From an uncultured Pelagibacteraceae bacterium (GTDB lineage Bacteria; Pseudomonadota; Alphaproteobacteria; Pelagibacterales; Pelagibacteraceae), in the NCBI GenBank assembly GCA_902572515.1, contig CACGGJ010000013.1, positions 1 to 33,418 of the forward strand: DNA of 33,418 nt, read 5' to 3'. The notes under the pieces are model-generated. The model searched no databases and was not told where the DNA came from. It saw nothing but the letters and a program-made list of their open reading frames with translations. The stretch's first letter is position 1. Each line of letters starts with the position of its first letter. The translations under genes and the position numbers were made by a program. Below, piece by piece: positions 1 through 9,131 of the stretch.

Positions 1-1001
1 TCATCAATATCTTTTTCATCTTTTGCAAATTTTTCAACAAGAACACTTACCATTAAATTGTCCTCATCATCATTAGTTAATGCAAGAACTGTTTCGGCTT
101 CTTGTAAATTAGCCTCCACAAGAATCTCTTCGTCTAAGGCATCACCATTAATGATAATTGTATTATTTAATTCACTAGCAAGAAATTCAGCTCTTTCTTT
201 ATTTTTTTCAATAATTTTAACTCTTGCTGCATCAAGTGTTTCTTCAATATTTTTAGCTAAATTAAAACCTATGTTGCCTCCACCTACAATTAAAATATTT
301 TTAGACACTTTCTCTTCATGTCCAAAAGCTTCTAAAGTGTCTGACATTTGTGATGAATTAATTATCACATAAATTTTATCATTTTTTTTAACATCATCAT
401 TTTTCTTTGGAATTAAAAATTTTTCATCTCTTATTATTCCAATAATGTTTGCATCTAAATTAGGATATTTTTTAGTTAAATCATTTAGTTTAATATTAAT
501 TAACTTACAATTTTCATTAATTAAAATTTCTAATAATCTAATTTTATTATCAGCAAAAGGAACGCTATCTAATGCTCCTGGGGCCTCAAGTTTTCTTTGT
601 ATTGATTTAGCAATTTCAATCTCTGGTGAAATAATTACGTCTATTGGTAAATTTTCTTTATTATAAACTCTTGTAAATTTTGGATTTAGATAATCTTGAG
701 ATCTTATTCTTGCAATTTTTTTTGGAATTTTAAAAATTGAAAAAGCTATTTGACAAATAAGCATATTAATTTCATCATTTCTAGTAACTGCTATGATCAT
801 GTCAGTCTCTGCAGCATTAGCTTTTTCTAGTATTGAGGGATACGTACCTTTTCCTACTATGGCTTTAACATCCAAAGCATCATCAATTTTTTGAATATCT
901 TCACTAGATGGATCAATAACAGTTATAGAATGACCTTGTTCACTTAGCTGTTTAGCTATGGTGAATCCTACTCTTCCAGCTCCACATATGATTATATTCA
1001 T
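1..1001 (-). CDS. trkA: Trk potassium uptake regulator TrkA, partial (3' end beyond the window)
   Basis: Peripheral NAD(H)-binding subunit that gates the TrkH/TrkG potassium channel at the inner membrane. About 333 codons are visible from ATG. The N-terminus carries a Rossmann motif GAGRVGFTIAKQL (residues 7-19), and a second one, GGGNIGFNLAKNI, lies about 240 residues in, giving the tandem RCK_N arrangement of the family with an RCK_C-like segment between. TrkA proteins are usually about 450-460 residues, so roughly the last 120 are off the left edge. The ATG directly abuts the ntrX stop with no spacer, so it is probably co-transcribed as the last visible gene of ntrY-ntrX-trkA. No odd features seen. 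Confidence 0.93.
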   Translation of the reverse strand, partial: MNIIICGAGRVGFTIAKQLSEQGHSITVIDPSSEDIQKIDDALDVKAIVGKGTYPSILEKANAAETDMIIAVTRNDEINMLICQIAFSIFKIPKKIARIRSQDYLNPKFTRVYNKENLPIDVIISPEIEIAKSIQRKLEAPGALDSVPFADNKIRLLEILINENCKLINIKLNDLTKKYPNLDANIIGIIRDEKFLIPKKNDDVKKNDKIYVIINSSQMSDTLEAFGHEEKVSKNILIVGGGNIGFNLAKNIEETLDAARVKIIEKNKERAEFLASELNNTIIINGDALDEEILVEANLQEAETVLALTNDDEDNLMVSVLVEKFAKDEKDID

Positions 1002-2357
1002 CTAATTAAATTCTTTGATGCCCAAGCCTTTCAATTTTCGATGCAAAGCACTTCTTTCCATACCAACAAAGTTTGCTGTTTTTGATATATTTCCATTAAA
1101 TTTTTTTAATTGGATAGTTAAATACTCTTTTTCAAATTTTTCTCTAGCCTCTTTTAAAGGTACAGACAGATTTTTTTCAGCTTTTTGGTCTTCAAAATTT
1201 ATGTTTTTTAGAGATTCTTTGATTATATTTGAAATTTTATCTTTTGAGTCTGGTTGTAATATAGCTATTCTTTCAATCAAATTTCTTAACTCTCTAACAT
1301 TACCATGCCAATCGTGATTTAGAATATAGCTATTGTTTTGGTCTATGTCTAACTGTCTAATATTATAGTTTTCAGATATCTTTTTTGAAAAATAATTTAT
1401 CAATAGTGGAATATCAGAAATTCTTTGATTCAAAGGCTGAATATTTATCTCAAAAACATTTATCCTATGAAATAAATCTTCTCTAAAATTTCCTATTTCA
1501 ATTTCTTTTTTTAAATCTTTACTTGAAGAACATATCAATCTAACATCAACACTGATATCATTATTTCCATTAACCCTTTTAAATTTTTGGTCAGTTAAAA
1601 CTCTAAGAATTTTAGATTGTATATCTAAAGGGATTTCAGAAACCTGATCTATTAAAAGTGTACCTCTATTTGCTTTTTCCAGAGCTCCATAAGAAATAGA
1701 TCCGTTTGCTTTTTCTTCTCCAAATAATTCTAATTCATATTTATTAAAATCTAATAAAGCACCATTTAAAACTATAAAAGGATATTTCTCTCTTTTAGAT
1801 GACTTATGAATTTTTCTTGCAACTAATTCTTTTCCAGATCCAGATGGTCCACTAATAAATACTCTACTTTCCGTTACTGAAATTTTTTTTATTTGGTCAA
1901 TTATATTTATAATATTTTTACTATTCCCAATTAATTCATATGATGAAAATAATTTGCTTTCGTATTCTTTGTTTTGTTTTTTTAAGTTAAAGTTTTCAAC
2001 TGCTCTTTTGATAAAGTTTATAAGTCTATCTTGATCAAATGGTTTTTCAATAAATTCAAATGCTCCGCTTTGAAGTGATTTTATTGCCATTTCAATATTT
2101 GCATGACCTGAAATAATTATGACAGGAATATCTTTATTTTTTGATTTAATATGTGTTAGAAGTTCAATTCCATCATTATCTCCTTTATCTAACTTTACAT
2201 CTAGAATAGCAACATCAGGTAATTTTTTATCAATTTCTCCAAGAGCTTGATTGTAATTAGCTGCAACTCGAGTTTTATATCCTGCATCAAGTATCAAGTC
2301 ACTTATGAGACTTCTGATGTCAGCATTGTCATCAACAATTAATATTTCTTCACTCAT
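1002..2357 (-). CDS. ntrX: NtrX-type response regulator with degenerate AAA+ domain
   Basis: Cytoplasmic response regulator partner of NtrY. Residues 1-120 form a receiver: acidic pocket D9/D10, phospho-acceptor D53, S83 and K105. Residues about 140-370 are a sigma54-activator-type AAA+ domain with Walker A GPSGSGKE (170-177) and the segment REDLFHRINV. The C-terminus (about 420-447) is a Fis-type helix-turn-helix. Two key features are missing: no GAFTGA loop is found where it should follow ELFG (211-214; the sequence reads EEKANGSISYGALEKANRGT), and the Walker B acidic pair is D237-Q238 instead of D-E. Such a protein probably works as an ordinary DNA-binding regulator rather than a sigma54 activator. 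Its ATG overlaps the ntrY stop (TAATG). Confidence 0.93.
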   Translation of the reverse strand: MSEEILIVDDNADIRSLISDLILDAGYKTRVAANYNQALGEIDKKLPDVAILDVKLDKGDNDGIELLTHIKSKNKDIPVIIISGHANIEMAIKSLQSGAFEFIEKPFDQDRLINFIKRAVENFNLKKQNKEYESKLFSSYELIGNSKNIINIIDQIKKISVTESRVFISGPSGSGKELVARKIHKSSKREKYPFIVLNGALLDFNKYELELFGEEKANGSISYGALEKANRGTLLIDQVSEIPLDIQSKILRVLTDQKFKRVNGNNDISVDVRLICSSSKDLKKEIEIGNFREDLFHRINVFEINIQPLNQRISDIPLLINYFSKKISENYNIRQLDIDQNNSYILNHDWHGNVRELRNLIERIAILQPDSKDKISNIIKESLKNINFEDQKAEKNLSVPLKEAREKFEKEYLTIQLKKFNGNISKTANFVGMERSALHRKLKGLGIKEFN

Positions 2358-4138
2358 TATCTTAAAAATGTAATATGTATTTTTGCACCATTTTTAATTG
2401 GTATAAAATCAATTTTACCATTATGATCATTTACTATCTTATTTACTATTGATAATCCTAAACCAGTACCATTTTTCTTAGTTGTAAAATAAGGGTTAAG
2501 TATGTCTTTAATATTATCTTTTAGTTCACCAAAACCAACACCATTATCTTCAATAGTTGCTTTAATGTGGCTATCATATTGAATAAGTTCAATAGTGATT
2601 TTTTTATTGAAATTACTAAAGTTTTGAGCTTTTTGATTAATACTTTCTATTGAATTTTTTATTAAATTTAAAAAGACTCTACTTAATTGTTCTTTATCAC
2701 TCTCTATCAAAATTTTATCAGAATTTTTATTAAAAATAATATCAATTGAATTATCTAATTCTTTTAGTAATTTAATATTTTCATAAATTAAGTTCACTAA
2801 GTCATTCTCTCTGAAAATAGGTTTGGGCATTCTTGCAAAATCAGAAAATTCATTAACTAGTTTTTCAATTTGCTTTATTTGATTATTAATAATTTTTAAA
2901 TTTTCTTTAAAATTTTCTGTTTCGCTTTCATTTAATTGGTTAGAATATTTATTTTTCAATCGATCTATAGTTAGTTGAATTGGAGTAAGGGGATTTTTAA
3001 TTTCATGAGCAAGTTTTCTAGCTAAACTTCCCCACGCTTCATGTCTTTCATTAATAATTAGTTTTTCTTGTTGATTTTTTAATCTATCTATCATCAAATT
3101 AAAATTTTTATTTAACATTTCTAAATCTTTATCTGTTTTAACTTCAGGGACTTTTGCATTAAAATTTCCTTGTCCAATTGAAGTTGATGCAAGAATTAAA
3201 TTATTTATAGATCTAAAAAATCTAGATGAAAATCTTATAGCGATGGATATAGAGACAAATAATAAAACACTAACAACTATAATATAAATAATAGCAAAAG
3301 AGATTTTAATTCCAGTACTTTTTTCCTCTACTGTGTAGTAAAAATTAATAGCTTCTTGTGATTCTGTTAAATACTTTGAAATATCTTTATCTAAATATTT
3401 TACAACATATAAAAATCTATCCTCAAAATTTTGCAATCTCATTATTGCTGCAGAAATATTTTCTGGTGCGTTAATAATTTTTAATGGACGATCATCGTCT
3501 AAAACTAAGTTCAAAGCTTTATCAACTGGAGGTATGTATTGTTGATCATCATTCAAAGTTGAAAATAAAAGTTTTTTATTAAGATCTATAATATGAATTT
3601 CATCAACATCTCTTATCAATTTCTGCGTGCTTAAAAACCTTCTATATTCATTTAAATTATCATTCAAAAATTTTTTGCTTTTACTAGTATCGAAAGCTAT
3701 CAAAACAATATCAGATTGTATTTTGTTTCTTATTTCATCTACATAATTTCTTGCTAATTCATATGAATTATTAACAACAGTTGTAACCTTTTTGTCAAAA
3801 TACTTTTCTAAAGCAAAAGAAAACAAAAAGAGTGAAAAAATTGAAATTAATACTGATGGTATTAAGGTAAATAAACCAAAGTATGTAATATATTTTTTAT
3901 TTGACTTTAAACCATCTTTATCGATATCATTTTTAATCGCGCTCCTAATCTCAATAAAAATAAAAACAAAAAGTGCTATTAACAGAACAATGTTTAGAAC
4001 TAATAAAATTTGTAAGTTTTGATCTGATAATTCAATAAATCCTTTATCTATAAAAGTTAAAAAGGTTAAAAAACCTATCGATAATGTGATAATAAATAAT
4101 ATTATTAGATATATATTTTTTTTAATAAATTCGTACAT
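2357..4138 (-). CDS. ntrY: NtrY-type membrane sensor histidine kinase
   Basis: Inner-membrane sensor kinase expected to phosphorylate NtrX. The 593 residues show three N-terminal membrane spans (about 9-31, 43-64, 84-110), a periplasmic sensor region (about 111-277), a fourth span (about 278-300), a HAMP linker, then HisKA with the H box LARKLAHEIKNPLTP (His378), an N box near LNLIKNSIESI, and G boxes DNGVGF and GTGLGLSIV. All catalytic boxes look intact. First gene of a minus-strand operon with ntrX and trkA. Only 24 bases separate its ATG from the divergent ispDF ATG, and no Shine-Dalgarno sequence is apparent. Confidence 0.93.
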   Translation of the reverse strand: MYEFIKKNIYLIILFIITLSIGFLTFLTFIDKGFIELSDQNLQILLVLNIVLLIALFVFIFIEIRSAIKNDIDKDGLKSNKKYITYFGLFTLIPSVLISIFSLFLFSFALEKYFDKKVTTVVNNSYELARNYVDEIRNKIQSDIVLIAFDTSKSKKFLNDNLNEYRRFLSTQKLIRDVDEIHIIDLNKKLLFSTLNDDQQYIPPVDKALNLVLDDDRPLKIINAPENISAAIMRLQNFEDRFLYVVKYLDKDISKYLTESQEAINFYYTVEEKSTGIKISFAIIYIIVVSVLLFVSISIAIRFSSRFFRSINNLILASTSIGQGNFNAKVPEVKTDKDLEMLNKNFNLMIDRLKNQQEKLIINERHEAWGSLARKLAHEIKNPLTPIQLTIDRLKNKYSNQLNESETENFKENLKIINNQIKQIEKLVNEFSDFARMPKPIFRENDLVNLIYENIKLLKELDNSIDIIFNKNSDKILIESDKEQLSRVFLNLIKNSIESINQKAQNFSNFNKKITIELIQYDSHIKATIEDNGVGFGELKDNIKDILNPYFTTKKNGTGLGLSIVNKIVNDHNGKIDFIPIKNGAKIHITFLR

Positions 4139-4162
4139 TTGAATATAAAAAATACCATATAA

Positions 4163-5263
4163 ATGAATAATTATTTTATAATACTAGCATCAGGACAAAG
4201 CAAAAGATTTAATTCAAAAAAACCAAAACAATTTAATATTTATAAAAATAAGGCTCTTTTTAAACATTCTTTAGAAAAGGCAATGAAATCAAAGCTGTTT
4301 AAAAAAATTATATTAGTCGTAAATAATAAAAAAAGTATTAAAGAAAAATTTCCTAAAAATGTATCCATTATAAAAGGTGGAAAGGAAAGATCTGATTCTT
4401 CTTTAATAGCTTTAAAATATATCAAAAAATTTAAACCCAATAATGTTCTAATTCACGATGCCGCTAGACCAAATTTCACTATCAAGCTTTTAAATAAGCT
4501 AATTAAATCACTTAAAAACAATAAAGCGGTAATACCTTATATACGTTCAAGAGATTCCATTAAATACAAAATAAAAAACCAACTTTTTAACTTAAATCGA
4601 AATAATTCAATTTTAACTCAAACCCCTCAAGCTTTTAAATTTAAAGATTTATATAATCTTTCAAATAAACAAAAAAATAAAATTACTGATGAAGCAACAA
4701 TATTTATTGAAAATAATCTAAAAATTAAATTTATTAAAGGAGAAAATTTAAATAATAAAATTACATTCAAAGAAGATATCAAAACTAAAAAAACTTACTT
4801 TGGTATTGGATTTGATATTCATAGGTTAATAAAAGATAAAAAACTGTTTTTAGGTGGCATAAAAATTCCTTATCACTCAGGACTTAAAGGACATTCCGAT
4901 GGGGATGTAATTATTCATTCAATTATAGATTCTCTCCTTGGCGCTATGAGAAAAAAAGATATTGGTACTTTTTTTCCAGATAATCAAAAAAAATATAAAA
5001 ATATTAGATCTCCTAAAATACTAAAACCTATTGTTGAGATATTAAATAGTAATGAGTTTTATATAAATAATTTAGATATAAATTTAATATGTGAACAGCC
5101 AAAAGTTTCAAGGTATCGTGATAAAATAATCAAATCTCTATCTGGTTTATTAAATATTGATAAAGAATTAATTAACCTAAAAGGTAAAACAGTAGAAAAA
5201 CTTGGATTAATTGGAAAGGAAAAAGCAATAGCTTGTGAAGTTATTTGCTCAATAACACAATGA
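4163..5263 (+). CDS. ispDF: Bifunctional IspD-IspF (MEP pathway cytidylyltransferase / MEcPP synthase)
   Basis: Cytosolic fusion enzyme catalysing two non-consecutive steps of the non-mevalonate isoprenoid pathway: MEP + CTP to CDP-ME (IspD), and CDP-MEP to MEcPP (IspF). Residues 1 to about 208 are IspD: nucleotide loop ILASGQSKRFNSKKPKQF (7-24), VLIHDAARP (95-103) and TDEA (175-178). Residues about 213-366 are IspF: GIGFDIHRL supplies metal ligands D218 and H220, HSDGDVIIH (244-252) the third ligand H252, and FFPD follows. The 366-residue length fits the alphaproteobacterial fused form. First gene of ispDF-pgpA-pncC; its TGA overlaps the pgpA ATG. Dxr, two steps earlier in the pathway, lies at the right edge of the window. 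Confidence 0.95.
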   Translation: MNNYFIILASGQSKRFNSKKPKQFNIYKNKALFKHSLEKAMKSKLFKKIILVVNNKKSIKEKFPKNVSIIKGGKERSDSSLIALKYIKKFKPNNVLIHDAARPNFTIKLLNKLIKSLKNNKAVIPYIRSRDSIKYKIKNQLFNLNRNNSILTQTPQAFKFKDLYNLSNKQKNKITDEATIFIENNLKIKFIKGENLNNKITFKEDIKTKKTYFGIGFDIHRLIKDKKLFLGGIKIPYHSGLKGHSDGDVIIHSIIDSLLGAMRKKDIGTFFPDNQKKYKNIRSPKILKPIVEILNSNEFYINNLDINLICEQPKVSRYRDKIIKSLSGLLNIDKELINLKGKTVEKLGLIGKEKAIACEVICSITQ

Positions 5264-5751
5264 AAAAAATAAATGTTTTATTATCTACTTTCTTTGGTTA
5301 TGGATATTTAACCAAAATTCCTGGTACTGTAACTTCTGCTGTAACAACTGTTTTTATTTATATTGCTTATGAAATTTTAGGATATACAGATCTTAAGTTT
5401 TCAATTATTTTTTTTATTCTTTTATTCTTTTATTCATTTTATGCAGTAAAAGATTCTGAAACTGAATTTAAAAATAAAGATCCAAGGCAAATAGTAATAG
5501 ATGAAGTTTTAGGGCAATCCATGCCTTTAATTTTACTTTTATATTTAAATCAAACTAATCAAATAAGTATTTCAATTGAAATTTATTATTTTATGTCTTT
5601 TGTATTTTTTAGATTTTTTGACATTCTAAAACCTTTTCCAGTAAGTTACTTTGATAAAAACTATAAGAACTATTTTGGAATCATTATGGATGATATAATG
5701 GCAGGACTATATTCCATGATTTTAATATACTTGATAAGTTTAAAATTCTAA
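5260..5751 (+). CDS. pgpA: Phosphatidylglycerophosphatase A
   Basis: Integral inner-membrane phosphatase converting phosphatidylglycerol phosphate to phosphatidylglycerol. The family motif appears near the N-terminus as FGYGYLTKIPGTVTS, and a second conserved block reads DPRQIVIDEVLGQ. Several hydrophobic stretches fit a membrane enzyme. The ATG chosen makes an ATGA overlap with the ispDF stop and gives 163 residues; an in-frame TTG 15 bases upstream is possible but lies inside ispDF and adds only five unconserved residues. The stop overlaps the next ATG (TAATG), so the three genes are probably translationally coupled. Confidence 0.9.
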   Translation: MKKINVLLSTFFGYGYLTKIPGTVTSAVTTVFIYIAYEILGYTDLKFSIIFFILLFFYSFYAVKDSETEFKNKDPRQIVIDEVLGQSMPLILLLYLNQTNQISISIEIYYFMSFVFFRFFDILKPFPVSYFDKNYKNYFGIIMDDIMAGLYSMILIYLISLKF

Positions 5752-6215
5752 TGAGCATTCAACTACTTCATAAAAAATTAATTAAAAAAAAATTAACTAT
5801 ATCTGTAGCCGAGTCTTGCACAGGTGGATTATTGGCTCATAATTTAACTAAATTAGCTAACTCATCAAAGTACTTTGAGATGGGTCTAACTACTTATTCT
5901 AATCAAGCTAAAATAAAGATATTAAAGATTAATAAAAATATTATAAGAAAATGTGGTGCGGTCAGTCATGAGTGTTGTAAGGCAATGGTCCAAAATTTAT
6001 CTAAAATTTCAAAGAGTAAAATCAACGTCTCCATAACAGGAATTGCTGGACCAGGAGGTGGATCAAAAGAAAAACCAGTTGGCCTTGTTTATGTTGGTAT
6101 CAAAACAGGTAAAACTTTGCTTATTAAAGAAAATAAATTTAAATCAAAAAACCGTAATTCAATTCAAAAATCAACAGTTCAAACTGTAATTAAAATAATT
6201 AGTAAAATTATTTAA
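5751..6215 (+). CDS. pncC: CinA C-terminal family, nicotinamide-nucleotide amidase PncC
   Basis: Stand-alone CinA C-terminal domain (154 residues), a family whose studied members deamidate nicotinamide mononucleotide to nicotinate mononucleotide in pyridine nucleotide recycling. Signature blocks: SVAESCTGGLLAHNLT near residue 18, a GLTTYSNQAK block, and TGIAGPGGGS followed by KPVGLVYVG. The N-terminal molybdopterin-like domain of full CinA is absent, as in most short PncC proteins. Last gene of the ispDF operon; its 3' end overlaps the convergent ratA gene by 8 bases. Confidence 0.9.
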   Translation: MSIQLLHKKLIKKKLTISVAESCTGGLLAHNLTKLANSSKYFEMGLTTYSNQAKIKILKINKNIIRKCGAVSHECCKAMVQNLSKISKSKINVSITGIAGPGGGSKEKPVGLVYVGIKTGKTLLIKENKFKSKNRNSIQKSTVQTVIKIISKII

Positions 6216-6663
6216 TGCTTTCAGCTCTTTTTTGAAAAGCATCTGCTATTTTTTCCAAACCAAATTGAAAAGATTTAGTCATCAAAATATTTAAAAACTT
6301 GTTTTCTATTTCAAAATCAATATCAAACATAACTTCAGTTTTGTAACCATCTGTATCATTTCCTATCTCAAAAAATTTCCAATTATTTTCTAAATGATTT
6401 AATGGTCCTCCTAAATTAACAACATGAATATGATTATTTTTTTTATTTAATTTAACGTCACTTTTAAATGTATCCTTAAACGGCCCCTTACCTATTGTAA
6501 GATCTGCGATTATATTTATTGTATCACCCTTATCAATTCTCTCATAAACTTTTGAATTATCACAGAAAGGAATAAATTCTGGGTATTTTTCAATATCTAA
6601 AACAAACTCAATTAGCTTATCTTTTCTATTATCAATTAATCGCTTAACTGATGCTTTTGGCAT
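6208..6663 (-). CDS. ratA: RatA/Coq10-type START-domain protein
   Basis: 151-residue SRPBCC/START-like protein of the RatA-Coq10 family, linked to ubiquinone handling; RatA of E. coli was named as a toxin but the alphaproteobacterial members sit with lipA and are generally taken to be Coq10-like. Visible family features: the start [10 protein letters not shown], the block DIEKYPEFIPFCDNSKVYER, and the C-terminal helix ending FQKRAESI. Its ATG overlaps the lipA stop, so it is the last gene of the tpiA-to-ratA operon. It meets pncC tail to tail with an 8-base overlap. Confidence 0.85.
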   Translation of the reverse strand: MPKASVKRLIDNRKDKLIEFVLDIEKYPEFIPFCDNSKVYERIDKGDTINIIADLTIGKGPFKDTFKSDVKLNKKNNHIHVVNLGGPLNHLENNWKFFEIGNDTDGYKTEVMFDIDFEIENKFLNILMTKSFQFGLEKIADAFQKRAESIK

Positions 6664-7583
6664 TAATTATTTTTTAATCTGTTTTGTTGAAGTTTTACAA
6701 AATCTTCATCTGCATGATATGAAGATCTAGTTAAAGGGGATGAAGACACTAACAAAAATCCTTTAGCTTTTGCAATAGTTCCCAAATCCTCAAATTCTTT
6801 TGGTGTGTAGTATCTATCTAATGGATAATGTTTTGTTGATGGTTGTAAATATTGACCTATAGTTATGAAATCAACATCTGCTGCTCTTAAATCATCCATA
6901 ACTTGTAAAATTTCATCTCTGGTCTCACCTAAGCCAACCATTATTCCTGATTTGGTAAAAATATTTTTGTTAACTTTCTTTGCATTTTTCAAAAGTTCTA
7001 AAGATGCAAAATATCTAGATCCAGGTCGAACTTTTAAATATAGACTAGGAACAGTTTCAATATTATGATTAAAAACATCTGGTTTAGCATCTAAAACTTT
7101 TTTATATGCATCTCCTTTTCTTAAAAAATCAGGTGTAAGAACTTCAATAGTAGTATTTGGGTTTGATTTTCTAGTTTGTTTAATCACTTCAAAAAAATGT
7201 TCTGATCCACCATCATATAAATCATCTCTATCAACTGAGGTAATTACAACGTGTTTTAAATTTAATTTTTTTACTGCTTCAGCAATCTTAACTGGTTCAA
7301 GTTGATCTAATTTTCCTGGTACACCAGTTTTAACATCACAAAAAGCACAAGCTCTTGTACATGTGTCTCCCATAATCATAAAAGTTGCATGTCGCTTGCT
7401 CCAACAATCAGTTATATTTGGGCAGTTTGCTTCTTGACATACGGTTACAAGATTATTGTTATTAACTATTGTTTTAGTTAAAAAAAATTCCTTACTATTT
7501 GTAAGTTTTGATCTAATCCATTCTGGTTTTTTTTTAATTGGATTAACCGGTTTGTTTTCTTTTTCTGGATGTCTACTTTTCAT
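6663..7583 (-). CDS. lipA: Lipoyl synthase
   Basis: Radical SAM enzyme inserting two sulfur atoms into octanoyl groups on lipoate-dependent proteins such as pyruvate dehydrogenase E2. The auxiliary cluster cysteines are C49, C54 and C60 ([12 protein letters not shown]), the radical SAM cluster cysteines C75, C79 and C82 (CTRACAFC), and the C-terminal RSSY motif is present; 306 residues is normal. The start overlaps the end of ftsB by 11 bases (ATGAAAAGTAG). In many alphaproteobacteria the pyruvate dehydrogenase genes sit between ftsB and lipA; here there is no room for them. Confidence 0.96.
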   Translation of the reverse strand: MKSRHPEKENKPVNPIKKKPEWIRSKLTNSKEFFLTKTIVNNNNLVTVCQEANCPNITDCWSKRHATFMIMGDTCTRACAFCDVKTGVPGKLDQLEPVKIAEAVKKLNLKHVVITSVDRDDLYDGGSEHFFEVIKQTRKSNPNTTIEVLTPDFLRKGDAYKKVLDAKPDVFNHNIETVPSLYLKVRPGSRYFASLELLKNAKKVNKNIFTKSGIMVGLGETRDEILQVMDDLRAADVDFITIGQYLQPSTKHYPLDRYYTPKEFEDLGTIAKAKGFLLVSSSPLTRSSYHADEDFVKLQQNRLKNN

Positions 7584-7875
7584 CTTTTTTAATTATATAA
7601 ATTGTCTCATTTTTTTTACCAAACAAAAATCGTTCTCTAATTAAAGTCTCAATATAATCAAGATCTAAATTTGTGCTTAGAAGTGAATTTTTATGATCCA
7701 TATCTTCTATTTTACTAGTTAGGGTTAATTCTTCTTTTTTCAAGTTAGACAAAAGATCCTTTTTTTCTATATATGAAAAAAGGCCCCTTTCTCCAGATAC
7801 TAAGTTAAAACCAAAATAGAAAATAAGAAAAACAGAAATTAATAAAAAATAATTTCTTTTAATTAATCGAAGCAT
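7573..7875 (-). CDS. ftsB: FtsB/DivIC-type septum formation initiator
   Basis: Small (100-residue) bitopic inner-membrane division protein, expected to act with FtsL and FtsQ in the divisome. One hydrophobic span covers residues about 9-26, followed by a charged coiled-coil-like segment (about 35-70), then a short conserved tail with [20 protein letters not shown], where the pattern E..ARE.L....PGE is relaxed. The position just downstream of eno is the usual one in Proteobacteria. Its ATG lies next to the eno stop with a 1-base overlap. Confidence 0.85.
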   Translation of the reverse strand: MLRLIKRNYFLLISVFLIFYFGFNLVSGERGLFSYIEKKDLLSNLKKEELTLTSKIEDMDHKNSLLSTNLDLDYIETLIRERFLFGKKNETIYIIKKDEK

Positions 7876-9131
7876 TAATTGATCTTATTCATCCTCGCTT
7901 TTTTTCCAAGTTCTTCTTCAATACGGATTAATTGATTATATTTTGCAACCCTTTCAGATCTAGCTAAAGATCCAGTTTTAATTTGATTTGAATTAGTACC
8001 GACCGCTAAATCAGCAATAAAAGTATCCTCACTGTCACCTGATCGGTGAGATATAATTGTTTTATATCCAATGGTTTGAGCAAATTTGATTACATCTAGA
8101 GTTTCTGAAACAGTGCCAATTTGATTTAATTTTATTAAAATAGAATTTGAGGAAATATTTAAAAAACCTTTCTTTAACCTTTCCAGGTTTGTTACGTATA
8201 AATCATCTCCAACGATCTGAACTTTTTTTATTGACTTCATTAATTTACTCCATGCCAACCAATCATTTTCGGCAAATGGGTCTTCAATAGACTTAATTTT
8301 ATATTTTTGAATAATTTTTTGATATTCCTTAATAGATTTATCTACTGAAATATAACTTTTTGAATGAATAGAGTATTTGTTCTTTTTATATAATTCATTA
8401 GCAGCCACATCTAGGCAAATAGAAACGTCTTTCCCATTAATAAATCCTGATTTTTTAATTGCACTCACAATTAAATCTAAAGCTTGATTATTACTACTGA
8501 TCATAGGTGCAAACCCACCTTCATCACCTACTGAAGTTGATAAACCTTTGTCTTTAATTAATTTGCTTAAGTTTTTAATGACAACAAAACAAATCCGCAT
8601 CGCCTCAGAAAAACTTTTTGCACGATCAGGTCTGATCATAAACTCCTGAATTCTAAGACCATTATTTGCATGCGCTCCACCATTAATAATGTTCATTAAT
8701 GGATAAGGTAATTGAAAGTTATTTTTTTGAGAAAAAGTTTTATACAAAGGTAATTTTTTTGCTTTTGCAGACAGTTTTTTAACAGCCATAGAAACAGCTA
8801 ACATCGAATTAGCTCCTAAGTTAGTTTTTTGTCTTGTACCATCCAAGTTAATTAACAAAGCATCAATTCTTTCTTGATTATGGATACTTTGTCCTTTTAA
8901 TTTTTTTGAAATCTTTGTGTTAACTAAGTTAACTGCATTTAAAACACTTTTTCCTAAATACCGTTTATTATTTTTATCTCTTTTTTCAAAAGCTTCAAAA
9001 GTTCCTGTGGAAGCACCTGAAGGACAAATAGCGGATGCACTATTATTTTTAATATAAACCTCTGCCTCTACAGTTGGATTTCCTCTGCTGTCAAAAACTT
9101 GACGTGCTTTTACTTTTAAAATTTTACTCAC
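7875..9131 (-). CDS. eno: Enolase
   Basis: Cytosolic enolase interconverting 2-phosphoglycerate and phosphoenolpyruvate. 418 residues, close to the usual length. Diagnostic blocks: VFDSRGNPTVEAEV near the N-terminus, SVGDEGGFAP, IEDPFAENDW, VGDDLYVTN, LIKLNQIGTVSETL and ISHRSGDSEDTFIADLAVG. The start codon is GTG, fused to the kdsA stop (TAGTG); the conserved N-terminus MSKILKVKARQVFDSRG leaves no better choice. PEP made here is a direct substrate of KdsA, encoded immediately upstream. Confidence 0.97.
   Translation of the reverse strand: MSKILKVKARQVFDSRGNPTVEAEVYIKNNSASAICPSGASTGTFEAFEKRDKNNKRYLGKSVLNAVNLVNTKISKKLKGQSIHNQERIDALLINLDGTRQKTNLGANSMLAVSMAVKKLSAKAKKLPLYKTFSQKNNFQLPYPLMNIINGGAHANNGLRIQEFMIRPDRAKSFSEAMRICFVVIKNLSKLIKDKGLSTSVGDEGGFAPMISSNNQALDLIVSAIKKSGFINGKDVSICLDVAANELYKKNKYSIHSKSYISVDKSIKEYQKIIQKYKIKSIEDPFAENDWLAWSKLMKSIKKVQIVGDDLYVTNLERLKKGFLNISSNSILIKLNQIGTVSETLDVIKFAQTIGYKTIISHRSGDSEDTFIADLAVGTNSNQIKTGSLARSERVAKYNQLIRIEEELGKKARMNKIN

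Noticed and set aside
4163-5263. IspD-IspF fusion as a novelty
   Set aside because: Fused IspDF is well known in alphaproteobacteria.
6215-6242. Inverted repeat ATGCTTT/AAAGCAT at the pncC-ratA convergent end
   Set aside because: The 14-base loop is long and no U tract follows on either strand; not convincing as a terminator.
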